Assembly: GCA_030141605.1 (NCBI GenBank)
Contig: JAQGDQ010000492.1
Span: 138,847-165,524, forward strand
DNA: 26,678 nt
Direction of reading: 5' to 3'
DNA from: Tubiluchus corallicola
Lineage: Eukaryota > Priapulida > Priapulimorpha > Priapulimorphida > Tubiluchidae
Position 1 is the stretch's first letter, and every line of letters begins with the position of its first letter. A program made the translations under genes and the position numbers. The notes below the pieces were generated by a model. That model searched no databases. It had not been told where the DNA came from and worked only from the letters and a program-made list of their open reading frames with translations. Positions 1 through 10,213 of this stretch are shown here, piece after piece.

Positions 1-912
1 CATTTATTTTTCTTTATGATCCATCTGCTCCCAATGTGTTTGGGCACAGTGTTTGGTATGTTGCTAGCTGATGTTGTGTCCTGGCACATCACAAAATATG
101 GGACGTGAGCGTTAGTAAAATTTTCCGCTGGGGAGCAAAAACCGAAAAATGGAGGTTGGGAACTGAAGTGCACCGTGTGTTGAACAATGGTACCTTGTAG
201 CACATTGAATAAAAGGTATCGATGAGGCGGATCTAAGATATGCCGCGTCTGTTTGATTTCTGACCCCTGGGTCACATGTTTAAATGTTACAAGCTGACAT
301 TTCATTATGAAGTGCAGTTCCTATGCATCAAACAAACCGAATTCAATATAACACTCCAATATAAGTTAGAACTTTCAACAAAAAGGCTAGCGTCTTTTCA
401 ATGTCCAATTCTGTAACTATTCACTATATTGCAAAATCTTCAGTTTCTGACCAAGTCAGAAACTAATTTCTAATTTCATTTCCGATTGAAAGCTCAAGCT
501 ATCTCATGTTATAATTATATTAATTTCACCTGAAACTATGGGGCAATAACACTAGTGTTTACAATTAAAACATAGATGGAGACATAGGTAAACTAGTAAA
601 CAAATATAACCTACCTAATAGTTCCAGATGTACCATTTTTGATGGTCTATATTGATGCAGGATTGGTTCATCTACTCGCGTTATTCCAGTATTTTGTATT
701 ACAATGTCTTTAATTTTCAACTGACGCGACAAATCTAGGCTGATTTTTTGTAGCTTTGGGCACTCCTGAATATAAATGTGTTTCACGGCATTTAATCTGT
801 AAAAAGCTTTTGGATGAATGTCAGTGAGATGAGAATTACGGGCAATAACAATTACGTCTGTGATGTCACCATAAAAAACTTCTTTACCAAGTCTCTTAAA
901 TTTCGAATCACT
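1..912. repeat. Left arm of large inverted repeat
   Basis: Positions 1-912 are the reverse complement of 3515-4426; paired coordinates sum to 4427. Every stretch I compared by eye was identical, including both ends and the coding part. The pairing breaks at 913/3514. The arm starts at the first base of the window, so its outer limit is unknown. It contains the 3' part of the minus-strand LRR exon, its splice donor and about 600 bp of following intron. Confidence 0.95.
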
Positions 913-1334
913 TAGGCAAAACCAGTCCACCACTTTACCATCGAGAAAGAATTTTGGTAATTGTTCGTCCTGGTACCTGGCAATCCACAGCAAGTGCGTC
1001 CAGTAGCGGAGAGCCTCAGTGGTGATTTTACGGAGTTTATCTTCCCACAGCGGTTCTGACACCTCTTCAGGAACTTGTCCAAATGCGTAGCTGGAAGGAA
1101 CACCACAGACAACCATGCAGCCTGGCTTGTTTTTTGGCATTTTTCGTGAAAGACAATTTTTTGTTGGCACATAACTACAGTCAGCTTCAATATCATTTGT
1201 ACATCCATAAAATTCACCAAGTTTTATTTCATCCACCAAGTGGTCTCTTTCAGGCTCAGAACAATCAATTACTGACTTCTTCCACTTTCTATTTTTCGTC
1301 CATTCTAAACCACAATTACAGGTGAGATCATTTC
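615..1334 (-). CDS. Internal exon of an LRR-domain protein (minus-strand paralogue)
   Basis: This is one internal exon of an extracellular-type leucine-rich-repeat protein, 240 codons long. On the minus strand an acceptor (TTTTCCTCAG) precedes it and a donor (GTAGGT) follows it, both in phase 1. The exon opens with an LRR C-terminal cap: GNDLTCNCGLEW, then a Cys about 11 residues later. A Cys-containing linker follows, then LRR-like strands such as LTDIHPKAFYRLNAVKHIYI and ISLDLSRQLKIKDIVIQNTG. The same order and phases occur in the plus-strand exon at 10214-10954, with roughly 30% identity by eye (WIARYQDEQLP against WIEKYKDEELP), so the two are paralogues. Upstream LRR exons and the terminal exon are not visible; the terminal exon would lie before position 1. 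An ATG at 1377 upstream of the acceptor is probably intronic. I cannot name a specific function; adhesion or recognition is only an inference from the domain type. Confidence 0.75.
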
Positions 1335-2211
1335 CTGAGGAAAAGAAACAATTCACATTATTAATATAAGATTCCAAATTTAAAGGAAGACAGGGTGATT
1401 TTTCATATACTACCCATTTTCAACTACGGCAAAAAAGTATAAATTTTAACACCAAAATGTTTCTGATAGTTCAGTACAGCACCTGCGTTTGGTTATAATT
1501 CGCAAAGAAAATTAACAACTTTTTGTGTTTTGTGTGGTGACTAGATAAACTCTGTAACTAGGTACCTATAAAGTAAATGAAAGATAAAATTTAAGAAATA
1601 AGTAACAAAACATATTCGCGGTTAAGAAAGAATCTACCTGTAGTAGACTACCTGAAGATGTAAATGTAACGCCATTTATATGGCGCACTGTTAAAATCTC
1701 TCTATAATACCTTAATTGTCATAAGATACATAAAGTTGAAAAAAACATTAAAAATTAAAACTAGTTTATCGTAAAAAGAACAATCTAATCAAATGTATTT
1801 TAAGATGCTGTTTAAAAAATCTAATGTGAACAAAACATTGAATAATTGAGTTTGCATCTAGCAGGAAAAGACGAGTCCGTAACTTCGCAGACCAGTCCAT
1901 GATTAAAAGCATTGAAGGATGGTGACTCTTTGAAGCCCAAGGCTAATGAAATTATGGGGCCCCTTCACATTGAGCCACCCACTAACTCGCCCCGCAACTG
2001 TCTACAATATTTTTACTGTATGATATATTTTAGCGACATTTCCATAGCTTGAAGTCAACGTGTTGCAATTTAAAAAAAGAATGTGGAAAAAAGAGATTCG
2101 TTAAAATACCTGTTATAGTAGAGTCGTTTTTACATCGTGTAGCCAAAATAGACGTGTTAGCTAAAGACAAAAAACTATAAGCTACATTCACAAATAAGCG
2201 TCTAGCAAGTG
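1335..2211 (-). other. Intron 5' of the minus-strand LRR exon
   Basis: This is AT-rich sequence upstream of the exon acceptor. It holds one copy of a dispersed repeat at 1378-1480 and runs into the 35-bp array. I see no other coding signal, and no preceding LRR exon. Confidence 0.5.
1378..1480 (+). repeat. Dispersed repeat, copy A
   Basis: This segment matches 19484-19590 in the same orientation with scattered mismatches and small indels. Shared strings include TTTTTCATATACTACC, CCATTTTCAA and TGTTTCTGATA. It is likely a fragment of an unidentified interspersed element. Confidence 0.6.
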
Positions 2212-3514
2212 TCTAGTAAGGAGGTCGACTTAGCAAAGAGTGCAGTGTTGATAAGGAAGTTGACGTAGCAAAGAGTGCAGTGTTGATAAGGAAGTCGATC
2301 TAGCAAAGAGTGCAGTGTTGATAAGGAAGTCGACTTAGCAAAGACTGCAGTGTTGGTAAGGAAGTCGACTTAGCAAAGACTGCAGTGTTGATAAGGAAGT
2401 CGACTTGGCAAAGACTGCAGTGTTGGTAAGGAAGTCGACGTAGTAAAGAGTGCAGTGTTGATAAGGAAGTCGACATAGCAAAGACTGCAGTGTTGGTAAG
2501 GAAGTCGACATAGTAAAGAGTGCAGTGTTGATAAGGAAGTCGACTTAGCAAAGACTGCAGTGTTGATAAGGAAGTCGACGTAGTAAAGAGTGCAGTGTTG
2601 ATAAGGAAGTCGACGTAGTAAAGACTGCAGTGTTGATAAGGAAGTCGACTTAGCAAAGAGCGCAGTGTTGATAAGGAAGTCGACTTAGTAAAGACTGCAG
2701 TGTTGATAAGGAAGTCGACGTAGCAAAGAGCGCAGTGTTGATAAAGAAGTCGACGTAGCAAAGACTGCAGTGTTGATAAGGAAGTCGACGTAGCAAAGAG
2801 TGCAGTGTTGATAAGGAAGTCGACGTAGCAAAGAGTGCAGTGTTGATAAGGAAGTCGACGTAGCAAAGAGTGCAGTGTTGATAAGGAAGTCGACGTAGTA
2901 AAGACTGCAGTGTTGGTAAGGAAGTCGATGTAGCAAAGAGTGCAGTGTTGATAAGGAAGTCGACATAGCAAAGACTGCAGTGTTGGTAAGGAAGTCGACG
3001 TAGTAAAGAGTGCAGTGTTGATAAGGAAGTCGACGTAGTAAAGAGTGCAGTGTTGATAAGGAAGTCGACGTAGTAAAGAGTGCAGTGTTGGTAAGGAAGT
3101 CGTCTTAGCAAAGAGTGCAGTGTTGATAAGGAAGTCGACTTAGCAAAGACTGCAGTGTTGATAAGGAAGTCGGCGTAGCAAAGAGTGCAGTGTTGATAAG
3201 GAAGTCGACGTAGTAAAGAGTATGTGCAGTGTTGATAAGGAAGTTGACGTAGTAAAGACTGCAGTGTTGATAAGGAAGTCGACGTAGTAAAGACTGCAGT
3301 GTTGATAAGGAAGTTGACGTAGTAAAGACTGCAGTGTTGGTAAGGAAGTCGACGTAGTAAAGAGTGCAGTGTTGATAAGGAAGCTGACGTAGTAAAGAGT
3401 GAGTGCAGTGTTGATAAGGAAGCTGACGTAGTAAAGAGTGAGTGCAGTGTTGATAAGGAAGTCGACGTAGTAAAGAGTGAGTGCAGTGTTGATAAGGAAG
3501 TCGACGTAGTAAAG
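2212..3514. repeat. 35-bp minisatellite, about 36 copies
   Basis: The array repeats a 35-bp unit containing GCAGTGTTGATAAGG, AAGTCGAC and GTAGTAAAGAG. I counted 36 CAGTGTTG cores. Single-base variants recur: GAGTGCAG or GACTGCAG, TTGATAAGG or TTGGTAAGG, and T, G or A after GTCGAC. Near the right end, four units (about 3215-3485) carry a 4-bp insertion before GTGCAG, three of them GTGA-type and consecutive, which indicates recent local duplication. Because 35 is not a multiple of 3 and the unit lacks minus-strand stops, all three minus frames stay open; those ORFs are by-products, not genes. Confidence 0.97.
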
Positions 3515-3812
3515 AGTGATTCGAAATTTAAGAGACTTGGTAAAGAAGTTTTTTATGGTGACATCACAGACGTAATTGTTATTGCCCGTAATTCTCATCT
3601 CACTGACATTCATCCAAAAGCTTTTTACAGATTAAATGCCGTGAAACACATTTATATTCAGGAGTGCCCAAAGCTACAAAAAATCAGCCTAGATTTGTCG
3701 CGTCAGTTGAAAATTAAAGACATTGTAATACAAAATACTGGAATAACGCGAGTAGATGAACCAATCCTGCATCAATATAGACCATCAAAAATGGTACATC
3801 TGGAACTATTAG
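3515..3812 (+). pseudogene. Truncated inverted copy of the LRR exon
   Basis: This is the mirror copy of 615-912, starting within SDSKFKRLG and ending at the same phase-1 donor (GT at 3813-3814). It lacks the first 422 bp of the exon, including the LRRCT cap and splice acceptor, which are replaced by the 35-bp array. It can therefore not be spliced as the original exon. The visible reading frame is intact and identical to the source copy, so the duplication is young, homogenised, or an assembly product. Confidence 0.85.
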
Positions 3813-4426
3813 GTAGGTTATATTTGTTTACTAGTTTACCTATGTCTCCATCTATGTTTTAATTGTAAACACTAGTGTTATTGCCCCATAGTTTCAGGTG
3901 AAATTAATATAATTATAACATGAGATAGCTTGAGCTTTCAATCGGAAATGAAATTAGAAATTAGTTTCTGACTTGGTCAGAAACTGAAGATTTTGCAATA
4001 TAGTGAATAGTTACAGAATTGGACATTGAAAAGACGCTAGCCTTTTTGTTGAAAGTTCTAACTTATATTGGAGTGTTATATTGAATTCGGTTTGTTTGAT
4101 GCATAGGAACTGCACTTCATAATGAAATGTCAGCTTGTAACATTTAAACATGTGACCCAGGGGTCAGAAATCAAACAGACGCGGCATATCTTAGATCCGC
4201 CTCATCGATACCTTTTATTCAATGTGCTACAAGGTACCATTGTTCAACACACGGTGCACTTCAGTTCCCAACCTCCATTTTTCGGTTTTTGCTCCCCAGC
4301 GGAAAATTTTACTAACGCTCACGTCCCATATTTTGTGATGTGCCAGGACACAACATCAGCTAGCAACATACCAAACACTGTGCCCAAACACATTGGGAGC
4401 AGATGGATCATAAAGAAAAATAAATG
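3515..4426. repeat. Right arm of large inverted repeat
   Basis: This is the reverse complement of 1-912. Its inner junction with the 35-bp array shares AGTGA (3515-3519) with both partners. After the exon copy (to 3812) the arm is AT-rich intron sequence with no recognisable further exon. Confidence 0.95.
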
Positions 4427-4855
4427 AAGACCTGCTCGCTTCGTGACCTTTGACCCGGCAACTCGAGTTACATGTATACGTAGAAAACTTTTCCCAGAGA
4501 GTGTACCCTGTGAGATTGGGTTCTCAGCCCTCAGCATGTAAAAGGTCACCAATTGGGGATCCCAAATTTGGCCCCTCCTTTGGGCATCTACCCCACAGTA
4601 TCCAAATACTTGTGAAAAAAAGTTGGAAAAAACTGAATGCTCTAGGAGGAGTTGCGAACTAAATGAAAAACTGACCGAAGCGCACCGCCCTTCTCCTTGA
4701 CCAGTCGTCAGTGATCATCACACTGTTGTACATCCCCGTTCATGGCTACTCTGGGAGTTTGGTGACCCTAGCTTGCAAGGCTTACGAGTTATTAAGCATT
4801 AAAGTGGCGGAGAATAAATACTAATAAATATTAATAATAACCGTGTGAGAAACAG
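4427..4855. other. GC-richer non-coding segment, probably repeat-derived
   Basis: Beyond the right arm the composition becomes less AT-rich up to about 4790. It contains GATCCCAAATTTGGCCCC, CTAGGAGGAGTTGCGAAC and the short palindrome GTGATCATCAC. These strings recall interspersed repeats common in lophotrochozoan genomes, but that is memory, not a search. No coding potential is convincing. Confidence 0.35.
4444..4456 (-). promoter_or_regulatory. DR1-type nuclear-receptor-like half-site pair
   Basis: On the minus strand the sequence reads GGGTCAAAGGTCA, two AGGTCA-type half-sites spaced by one base. This matches the DR1 element bound by HNF4, RXR or COUP-TF-type receptors. No adjacent gene start is visible and it lies in probable repeat DNA, so function is speculative. 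Confidence 0.2.
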
Positions 4856-4881
4856 TAAGATTTTGCTATGGCAAAATCTTA
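4856..4881. repeat. Perfect short hairpin
   Basis: TAAGATTTTGC (4856-4866) and GCAAAATCTTA (4871-4881) form a perfect 11-bp stem around a 4-base TATG loop. It lies just before the 47-bp array. It could be the tip of a foldback element or a terminator-like structure; nothing further supports either. Confidence 0.6.
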
Positions 4882-4914
4882 ATAATTGTCCCGCATAGTA
4901 CGATTTTTTATCAA

Positions 4915-5200
4915 AAGAAAAAGACAAGCTCCCAAGCTAGCTTTGAAGACATTTTGTTAATAAATGAAAAGGCAAGCCCCCAAGCTAGCTTTGAAGGCAT
5001 TTTGTAAATAAACAAAAAAACAAGCGCCCGATTTAGCTTTGAAAACATTTAATTCATAAACAAAAAGGCAATCTCCCAAGCTAGCTTTGAAAACAATTTA
5101 TTAACAAACAAAAAGGCAAGCTTGCGAGCTAACTTTGAAAACAATGTATTAATAAACAAAAGACAAGCTCGCGAGCTAGCTTTGAAAACATTTTATTAAA
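4915..5200. repeat. 47-bp tandem repeat, about 6 copies
   Basis: Six diverged units share CAAGCTAGCTTTGAA followed by a run like ACATTTTATTAATAAAC and AAAAAGG. The palindrome AAGCTAGCTT sits in most units. The copies differ by several bases each, so this array is older than the neighbouring 52-bp array. Confidence 0.85.
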
Positions 5201-5216
5201 TGTTTTGGCCGACGTC

Positions 5217-6425
5217 AGACAACATGGAGCAGCACCTGAAAATTCTAGCAATCCAGTAAGCGTCAATCTAACAACATGAAGCTATGTACCAGCATCTGAA
5301 GATTCAAGCAATCCTGTCAAACAACGTGAAGCTATATGTACCAGCACCTGAAATTTCAAGCAATCCAATCAAACAACTGGACGTTATATGTGCCAGCACC
5401 TGAAGATTCAAGCAATCCAATCAAACAACATGAAGTTATATGTACCAGCACGTGAAGATTCAAGCAATCAAATCAAATAACATGAAGTTATATGTGCCAG
5501 CACCTGAAGATTCAAGCAATCAAATCAAATAACATGAAGTTATATGTACCAGCACCAGGAGATTCAAGCAATCAAATCAAATAACATGAAGTTATATGTA
5601 CCAGCACCAGAAGATTCAAGCAATCCAATCAAACAACATGAAGTTATATGTACCAGCACCAGAAGATTCAAGCAATCAAATCAAATAACATGAAGCTATA
5701 TGTACCAGCACCAGAAGATTCAAGCAATCCAATCAAACAACATGAAGTTATATGTACCAGCACCTGAAGATTCAAGCAGTCCAATCAAACAACGTGAAGT
5801 TATATGTGCCAGCACGTGAAGATTCAAGCAATCCTGTCAAACAACGTGAAGCTATATGTACCAGCACCTGAAAATTCAAGCAATCCTGTCAAACAACGTG
5901 AAGCTATATGTACCAGCACCTGAAAATTCAAGCAATCCAATCAAACAACATGAAGTTATATGTGCCAGCACATGAAGATTCAAGCAATCAAATCAAATAA
6001 CATGAAGTTATATGTACCAGCACCAGAAGATTCAAGCAATCCAATCAAACAACATGAAGTTATATGTACCAGCACCAGAAGATTCAAGCAATCCAATCAA
6101 ACAACATGAAGTTATATGTACCAGCACCAGAAGATTCAAGCAATCCAATCAAACAACATGAAGTTATATGTACCAGCACCAGAAGATTCAAGCAATCAAA
6201 TCAAATAACATGAAGTTATATGTACCAGCACCAGAAGATTCAAGCAATCCAATCAAACAACATGAAGTTATATGTACCAGCACCAGAAGATTCAAGCAAT
6301 CAAATCAAACAACATGAAGTTATATGTACCAGCACCTGAAGATTCAAGCAGTCCAATCAAACAACGTGAAGCTATGTGTACCAGTACTTAAAGATTCAAT
6401 CATTCAAGCAATTAAATCAAGCAGT
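5217..6425. repeat. 52-bp tandem repeat, about 23 copies
   Basis: The unit contains CAACATGAAGTTATATGTACC, AGCACCAGAAGATTCAAGC and AATCCAATCAAA. Two unit types alternate: AATCCAATCAAACAACATG and AATCAAATCAAATAACATG. Other variants are AGCACCTGAAG, AGCACGTGAAG and AACGTGAAGCTATATG. The edges decay (5217-5300 and 6360-6425). The unit is related to the 55-bp repeat at 8588-8862. Confidence 0.93.
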
Positions 6426-6619
6426 GATTTAATTGTAAAAGTGAATATATCAATATAAGCATCGCACTATAAAATACATTTAATGTACAAGTTAGAAGTA
6501 TTAAAAAACCTATTTCTGAAAGAAAATACAAACTTACGTATAATTACGGTATGTATAAATATACCGTCATTTCACGAGCATTGCAATCATGAGGGCATAT
6601 ACACTTGTTATAAGTGATT

Positions 6620-8450
6620 TTAATTTTTCTTCATGACATAATCATAATATTTACTCCGCAACGATATACCATATATACACGTAAAAAGCTTTTAAATAGA
6701 GAGAGTTTAACATCAGTACTGCATTTACTAAAACGTCTAATTATAGTATTAGCTCCAGCGGCTAGCAAAGATTTTTGACGTTTTATGTCATCAGCTAAAT
6801 TGGTAATCACACGGCCCAGGTACACGGCCCAGGTACACGACCCAGGTACACGGCCCAGGTACACGACCCAGGTACACGACCCAGGTACACGACCCAGGTA
6901 CACGACCCAGGTACACGACCCAGGTACACGACCCAGGTACACGACCCAGGTACACGACCCAGGTACACGGCCCAGGTACTTCTCTTTATCCGAGATTCTT
7001 ATCTCGGAGTGGTTGTAGCGAACAGCTCCAAAAGATACAGAGCTCATTGTAGATGGCCTGAAACTGACTAGTTTGGTTTTTCAACCTTTCTTACTACGTC
7101 AGATTCATTAGCAAAAGTTTGTCAATTAACACTTGCATGGAGGGTATTATATTGGCCAGAAGACAAACATCGCCAGTAAACATTAAATTGTACAAGATAT
7201 TGCCGCTAATTCTGAATCGCACCCTCTGCTGATTTAATTATAGGTTACGTTCTTTAATTAAAACACAAGAAAACCCTCCACTCACATAAAGCTTAAAAAA
7301 TTCTTCTCGAAATTTTATACCACTTACATACTACCTTTTCGTATGCATGGCTTGCATCGGCCGTAACGCTGTATAAAATGTGTAAATTTTTAAATTTAAA
7401 AACACCCGCTATGGCCGTTTGAAAAAATAATCAGTGCATTCGTAGCATACATTTCCTAATTAAGTAAAATTTTAAATTACTGTATCTTGTCAAAAAGATT
7501 AAAAATACTTTTTTGGTCAGTGTGAGTGGCGCACCCTGGAGGGTGAGTCAGCGACCTTCTACGAATTGGCACAAACATTTTAAACTATTAGTCTAGTTAC
7601 ATAAGTCTTTCTAGTAGGTACGCCATAAACCAAGTAATATAGATTTGCACAGAAAGTGTTTTGGGTCATAATTTAACATTTCCTTTTCTTCCCTGAATTA
7701 CGTGGCGTAGTGACGTCATGTATGGTGCCGCCGGAACAGTATTGCGGGAGATTTAAAACGAAAACAAACAAAAATTCCCTTCAACCCGAATACGACATCT
7801 GCATGAAATTGCTGTAAAGTAGTATAATTTTTAAGGCGATTTTTCTGAAATCTACTTTAGGTGCCATTTTACTTGTCTTTAAAATAGAAATTAAATAGCC
7901 ATAAAAATTAAAAATTAAATGACACGTCACCTTGTCTTAAACCATTACTAACATAAAAACTGTTAGAACTCATTAAGTTTATATGCTCGAGAATTTTGCT
8001 AAATACTGAACCGATTGCAATCGGAATGTAATTGCAGATTGATGTTTGCTAATATTCTTGTTTTTAGCCGCAGCGACTAGGCTAGCATGCGATAATTTTA
8101 CAGGTATAAATCCACGTGAGAGAGCAGGAAACTGAACAATAAAGACAAAATGACACAGGTGTAATAAGAACTCTAAATAATGTGCTCAACTGATATACTT
8201 TTGCTAGTTGAACATTCTGAACATTCGTGTAATTTTAGAATATCAGTAATTACCTAAAATATTTCGTTTGGAGTAATATCAGGAATACTGCCTAGTCAGG
8301 TACCTGCGAATAAATTATTACGAAACAGAGGCAAAGTTACTTTTGTTACCAGAATAAAATAAGGATATTCGGATCTGCAATGATTTTCCCACAAATTAGT
8401 AATTTGCTAAGGACCAACCGCGTCATCGATTTTGTCAACTAAATGCAGTT
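6620..8450 (-). mobile_element. Decayed non-LTR retrotransposon (LINE), RT region
   Basis: Reading the minus strand from high to low coordinates gives LINE reverse transcriptase motifs in the right order but in shifting frames. They are: a pre-RT region (DKIDDAVGPQQITNLWENH, about 8440-8380, with stops); SHASLVAAAKNKNISKHQSA; YIPIAIGSVFSKILEHIN (8030-7977, the RPI..SVFSKILEHI block); SNGLRQGD (7949-7926, the RQGD block); LMFTGDVCLLA (7186-7154, where YADD has become FTGD, losing a catalytic Asp); and KYLG..VITNLADDIKRQ with FSKCSTDVKLSLFKSF (about 6990-6660). The part between the SKILEHI block and RQGD is almost wholly deleted. Stops, frameshifts and the altered catalytic box mean it is dead. 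The motif wording fits the CR1/L2-like part of the Jockey superfamily; the exact clade is uncertain. Confidence 0.85.
6809..6977. repeat. 13-bp minisatellite inside the LINE reverse transcriptase
   Basis: Thirteen tandem units of ACACGACCCAGGT or ACACGGCCCAGGT (four carry GG) lie exactly at the KYLGRV codons of the LINE. On the minus strand they encode YLGRVPGSCTWVV over and over, a 39-bp (3 x 13) translated period. The array equals one ancestral copy plus twelve extra copies; 156 added bases are divisible by 3, so the frame re-enters at VITN. Confidence 0.95.
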
Positions 8451-8587
8451 TCGTATTGACTTCAGTTCTGATCGCATCACTTTTGCATTCACGTAAACAG
8501 TAGTTGCTGCTACCAGTCTATGATTAAATTTACCTTGACTTATCTAAAGTGAAAAGAAAAATTTACCCTCCCTGTGATTTTAAGCCC

Positions 8588-8862
8588 AGCCTCCATGCAT
8601 ATAGCATCTGCTACATGTGCTAGTCCTGAAGATTCAAACAATAGCCTCCATGCATATAGCCTCTGCTACATGTGCTAGTCCTGAAGATTCAAACAATAGC
8701 CTCCATGCATATAGCCTCTGCTACATGTGCTAGTCCTGAAGATTCAAACAATAGCCTCCATGCATATAGCCTCTGCTACATGTGCTAGTCCTGAAGATTC
8801 AAACAATAGCCTCCATGCATATAGCCTCTGCTACATGTGCTAGTCCTGAAGATTCAAACAAT
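8588..8862. repeat. 55-bp tandem repeat, 5 copies
   Basis: Five almost identical 55-bp units contain AGCCTCCATGCATATAGC, CTGCTACATGTGCTAG and TCCTGAAGATTCAAACAAT. The only difference I noticed is GCATCTG against GCCTCTG in unit 1. CTGAAGATTCAA and the flanking AAACAGCATGAAGCCATA (about 8949) resemble the 52-bp array, so the two are probably one family. Confidence 0.93.
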
Positions 8863-10213
8863 TGCACCAAGTGTCCTCCAGATAAGATGAAGCTTCGTAC
8901 TAGAACCTGATTATTCAAGCACTTTCACTAAACATCAACCAAACAGCATGAAGCCATAAACCAGCACTTCAGAAGTGAAGCCATGTAATCAAGCTTTGCT
9001 TAAAGTAATTAATTAGCTGAAAATTAGTGAAACTGCTTGAATATTCAGGTGCGGGTTTTCTGGGTGACTAAAGCAATGAACCCAGAAACATTACAGTTTT
9101 TAACAAAAAGTATCTTATGCACTGTCATGTATTGATAATACTGCGTATGAATACCATAGTAGTGCGGATGGTTAGAAGTTGTTCGGTTTATGGCCGCGAG
9201 GCATAATAGATTAAACTTGTTTCTTATTAGATAAATGAAGCCCATTTCGTGTTTAAAATAATAAAGAATTACAAGTATAACATGCACTTGCCTCTTTGTT
9301 TGTTATTAAGTTCACATTTCAAATAAGACATTTTGTTGCTAGATTTTTTTAATCTATGTAAGTACATAATGGCAAAAGCAACAAATGTTTATTTACTGTG
9401 TTTTTCATCTGAATTTAATTATACTACCATTTCTACATTTCTACCTAGTATGATTTCTATACTCTTTAAATGTGCTTAGGCTACGAAAGACGTCAGCATT
9501 GGTGAAAAAGCATTAGTTTTCTAGAAAGAGTTTTTTCATTAATTTTTAATTTATAACTCGATTATTATCATATTTTGTCATTAGTACAAAAATATATACA
9601 ATACAAAAACAAGACATGTATACAATTCCAATTTTGAAATAGTAACACTACAGACAAACAAATAATTATTGATGAAACAAAATTTTAATATCATAAAACC
9701 AGCCTTGTTAGTTATTTTCGTTGTTTAAGAGAAGAATTTAATGATTAGTATTTAAAATAGATTGTCACTCGTCTGGCCTCATTTTCAATATGATCAGTGC
9801 ATAGTACATGTTCATCATGTTTTTAAAACGCTTATTCAACATAATAAATAAATGCCTCAATTACTTTCCAAGTCACTACTTCCCATCAAGAAAAAAATCA
9901 TAATAAATAAGCAATAAATGTATCTTATCCACATTCGCTCTAGTATTTCCTGTAAAGAAAGCTTAGTCAAGTCAGCAAGGAAGTCAGATGTTTTATTGCA
10001 ATGACGTAATTAGATAATTTCCACATAGCCGTCTAAACGCATGGGCATGCCGGGCACTTGCCCTGGAGACCCACGAGCATCGATGCCTGAAACTTGTAAA
10101 AATCAGCTTCGTAGCACAATGAGACAGATAAATAATTGTGTCAGATATATACTGTGTAAAATACTATCGCATTTTAAAATGTTTGTTTATTCAGCATCCA
10201 CAACATTTTGCAG
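8863..10213. other. Non-coding AT-rich region upstream of LRR exon
   Basis: Up to about 8990 the sequence still resembles the 52/55-bp repeat family. After that I find no convincing exon, RNA gene or mobile element. The LRR gene at 10214 must have further upstream exons, but none with an LRR or LRRNT pattern was recognised here. The ATG at 10138 lies before the splice acceptor and is probably intronic. Confidence 0.4.

Noticed and set aside
2300-3613. Several long minus-strand ORFs rich in LPYQHC and TSTSLSTL repeats
   Set aside because: They arise because the 35-bp unit has no stop in any minus frame; the same DNA reads open in all three frames with a 35-residue period. The last one only runs into the mirrored exon antisense.
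6785-7018. Plus-strand ORF of RPRYTTQVHDPGT repeats
   Set aside because: It is the antisense shadow of the 13-bp minisatellite within the minus-strand LINE.
9045-9287. 80-codon minus-strand ORF
   Set aside because: It has no recognisable domain, AT-driven composition and no splice or homology support.
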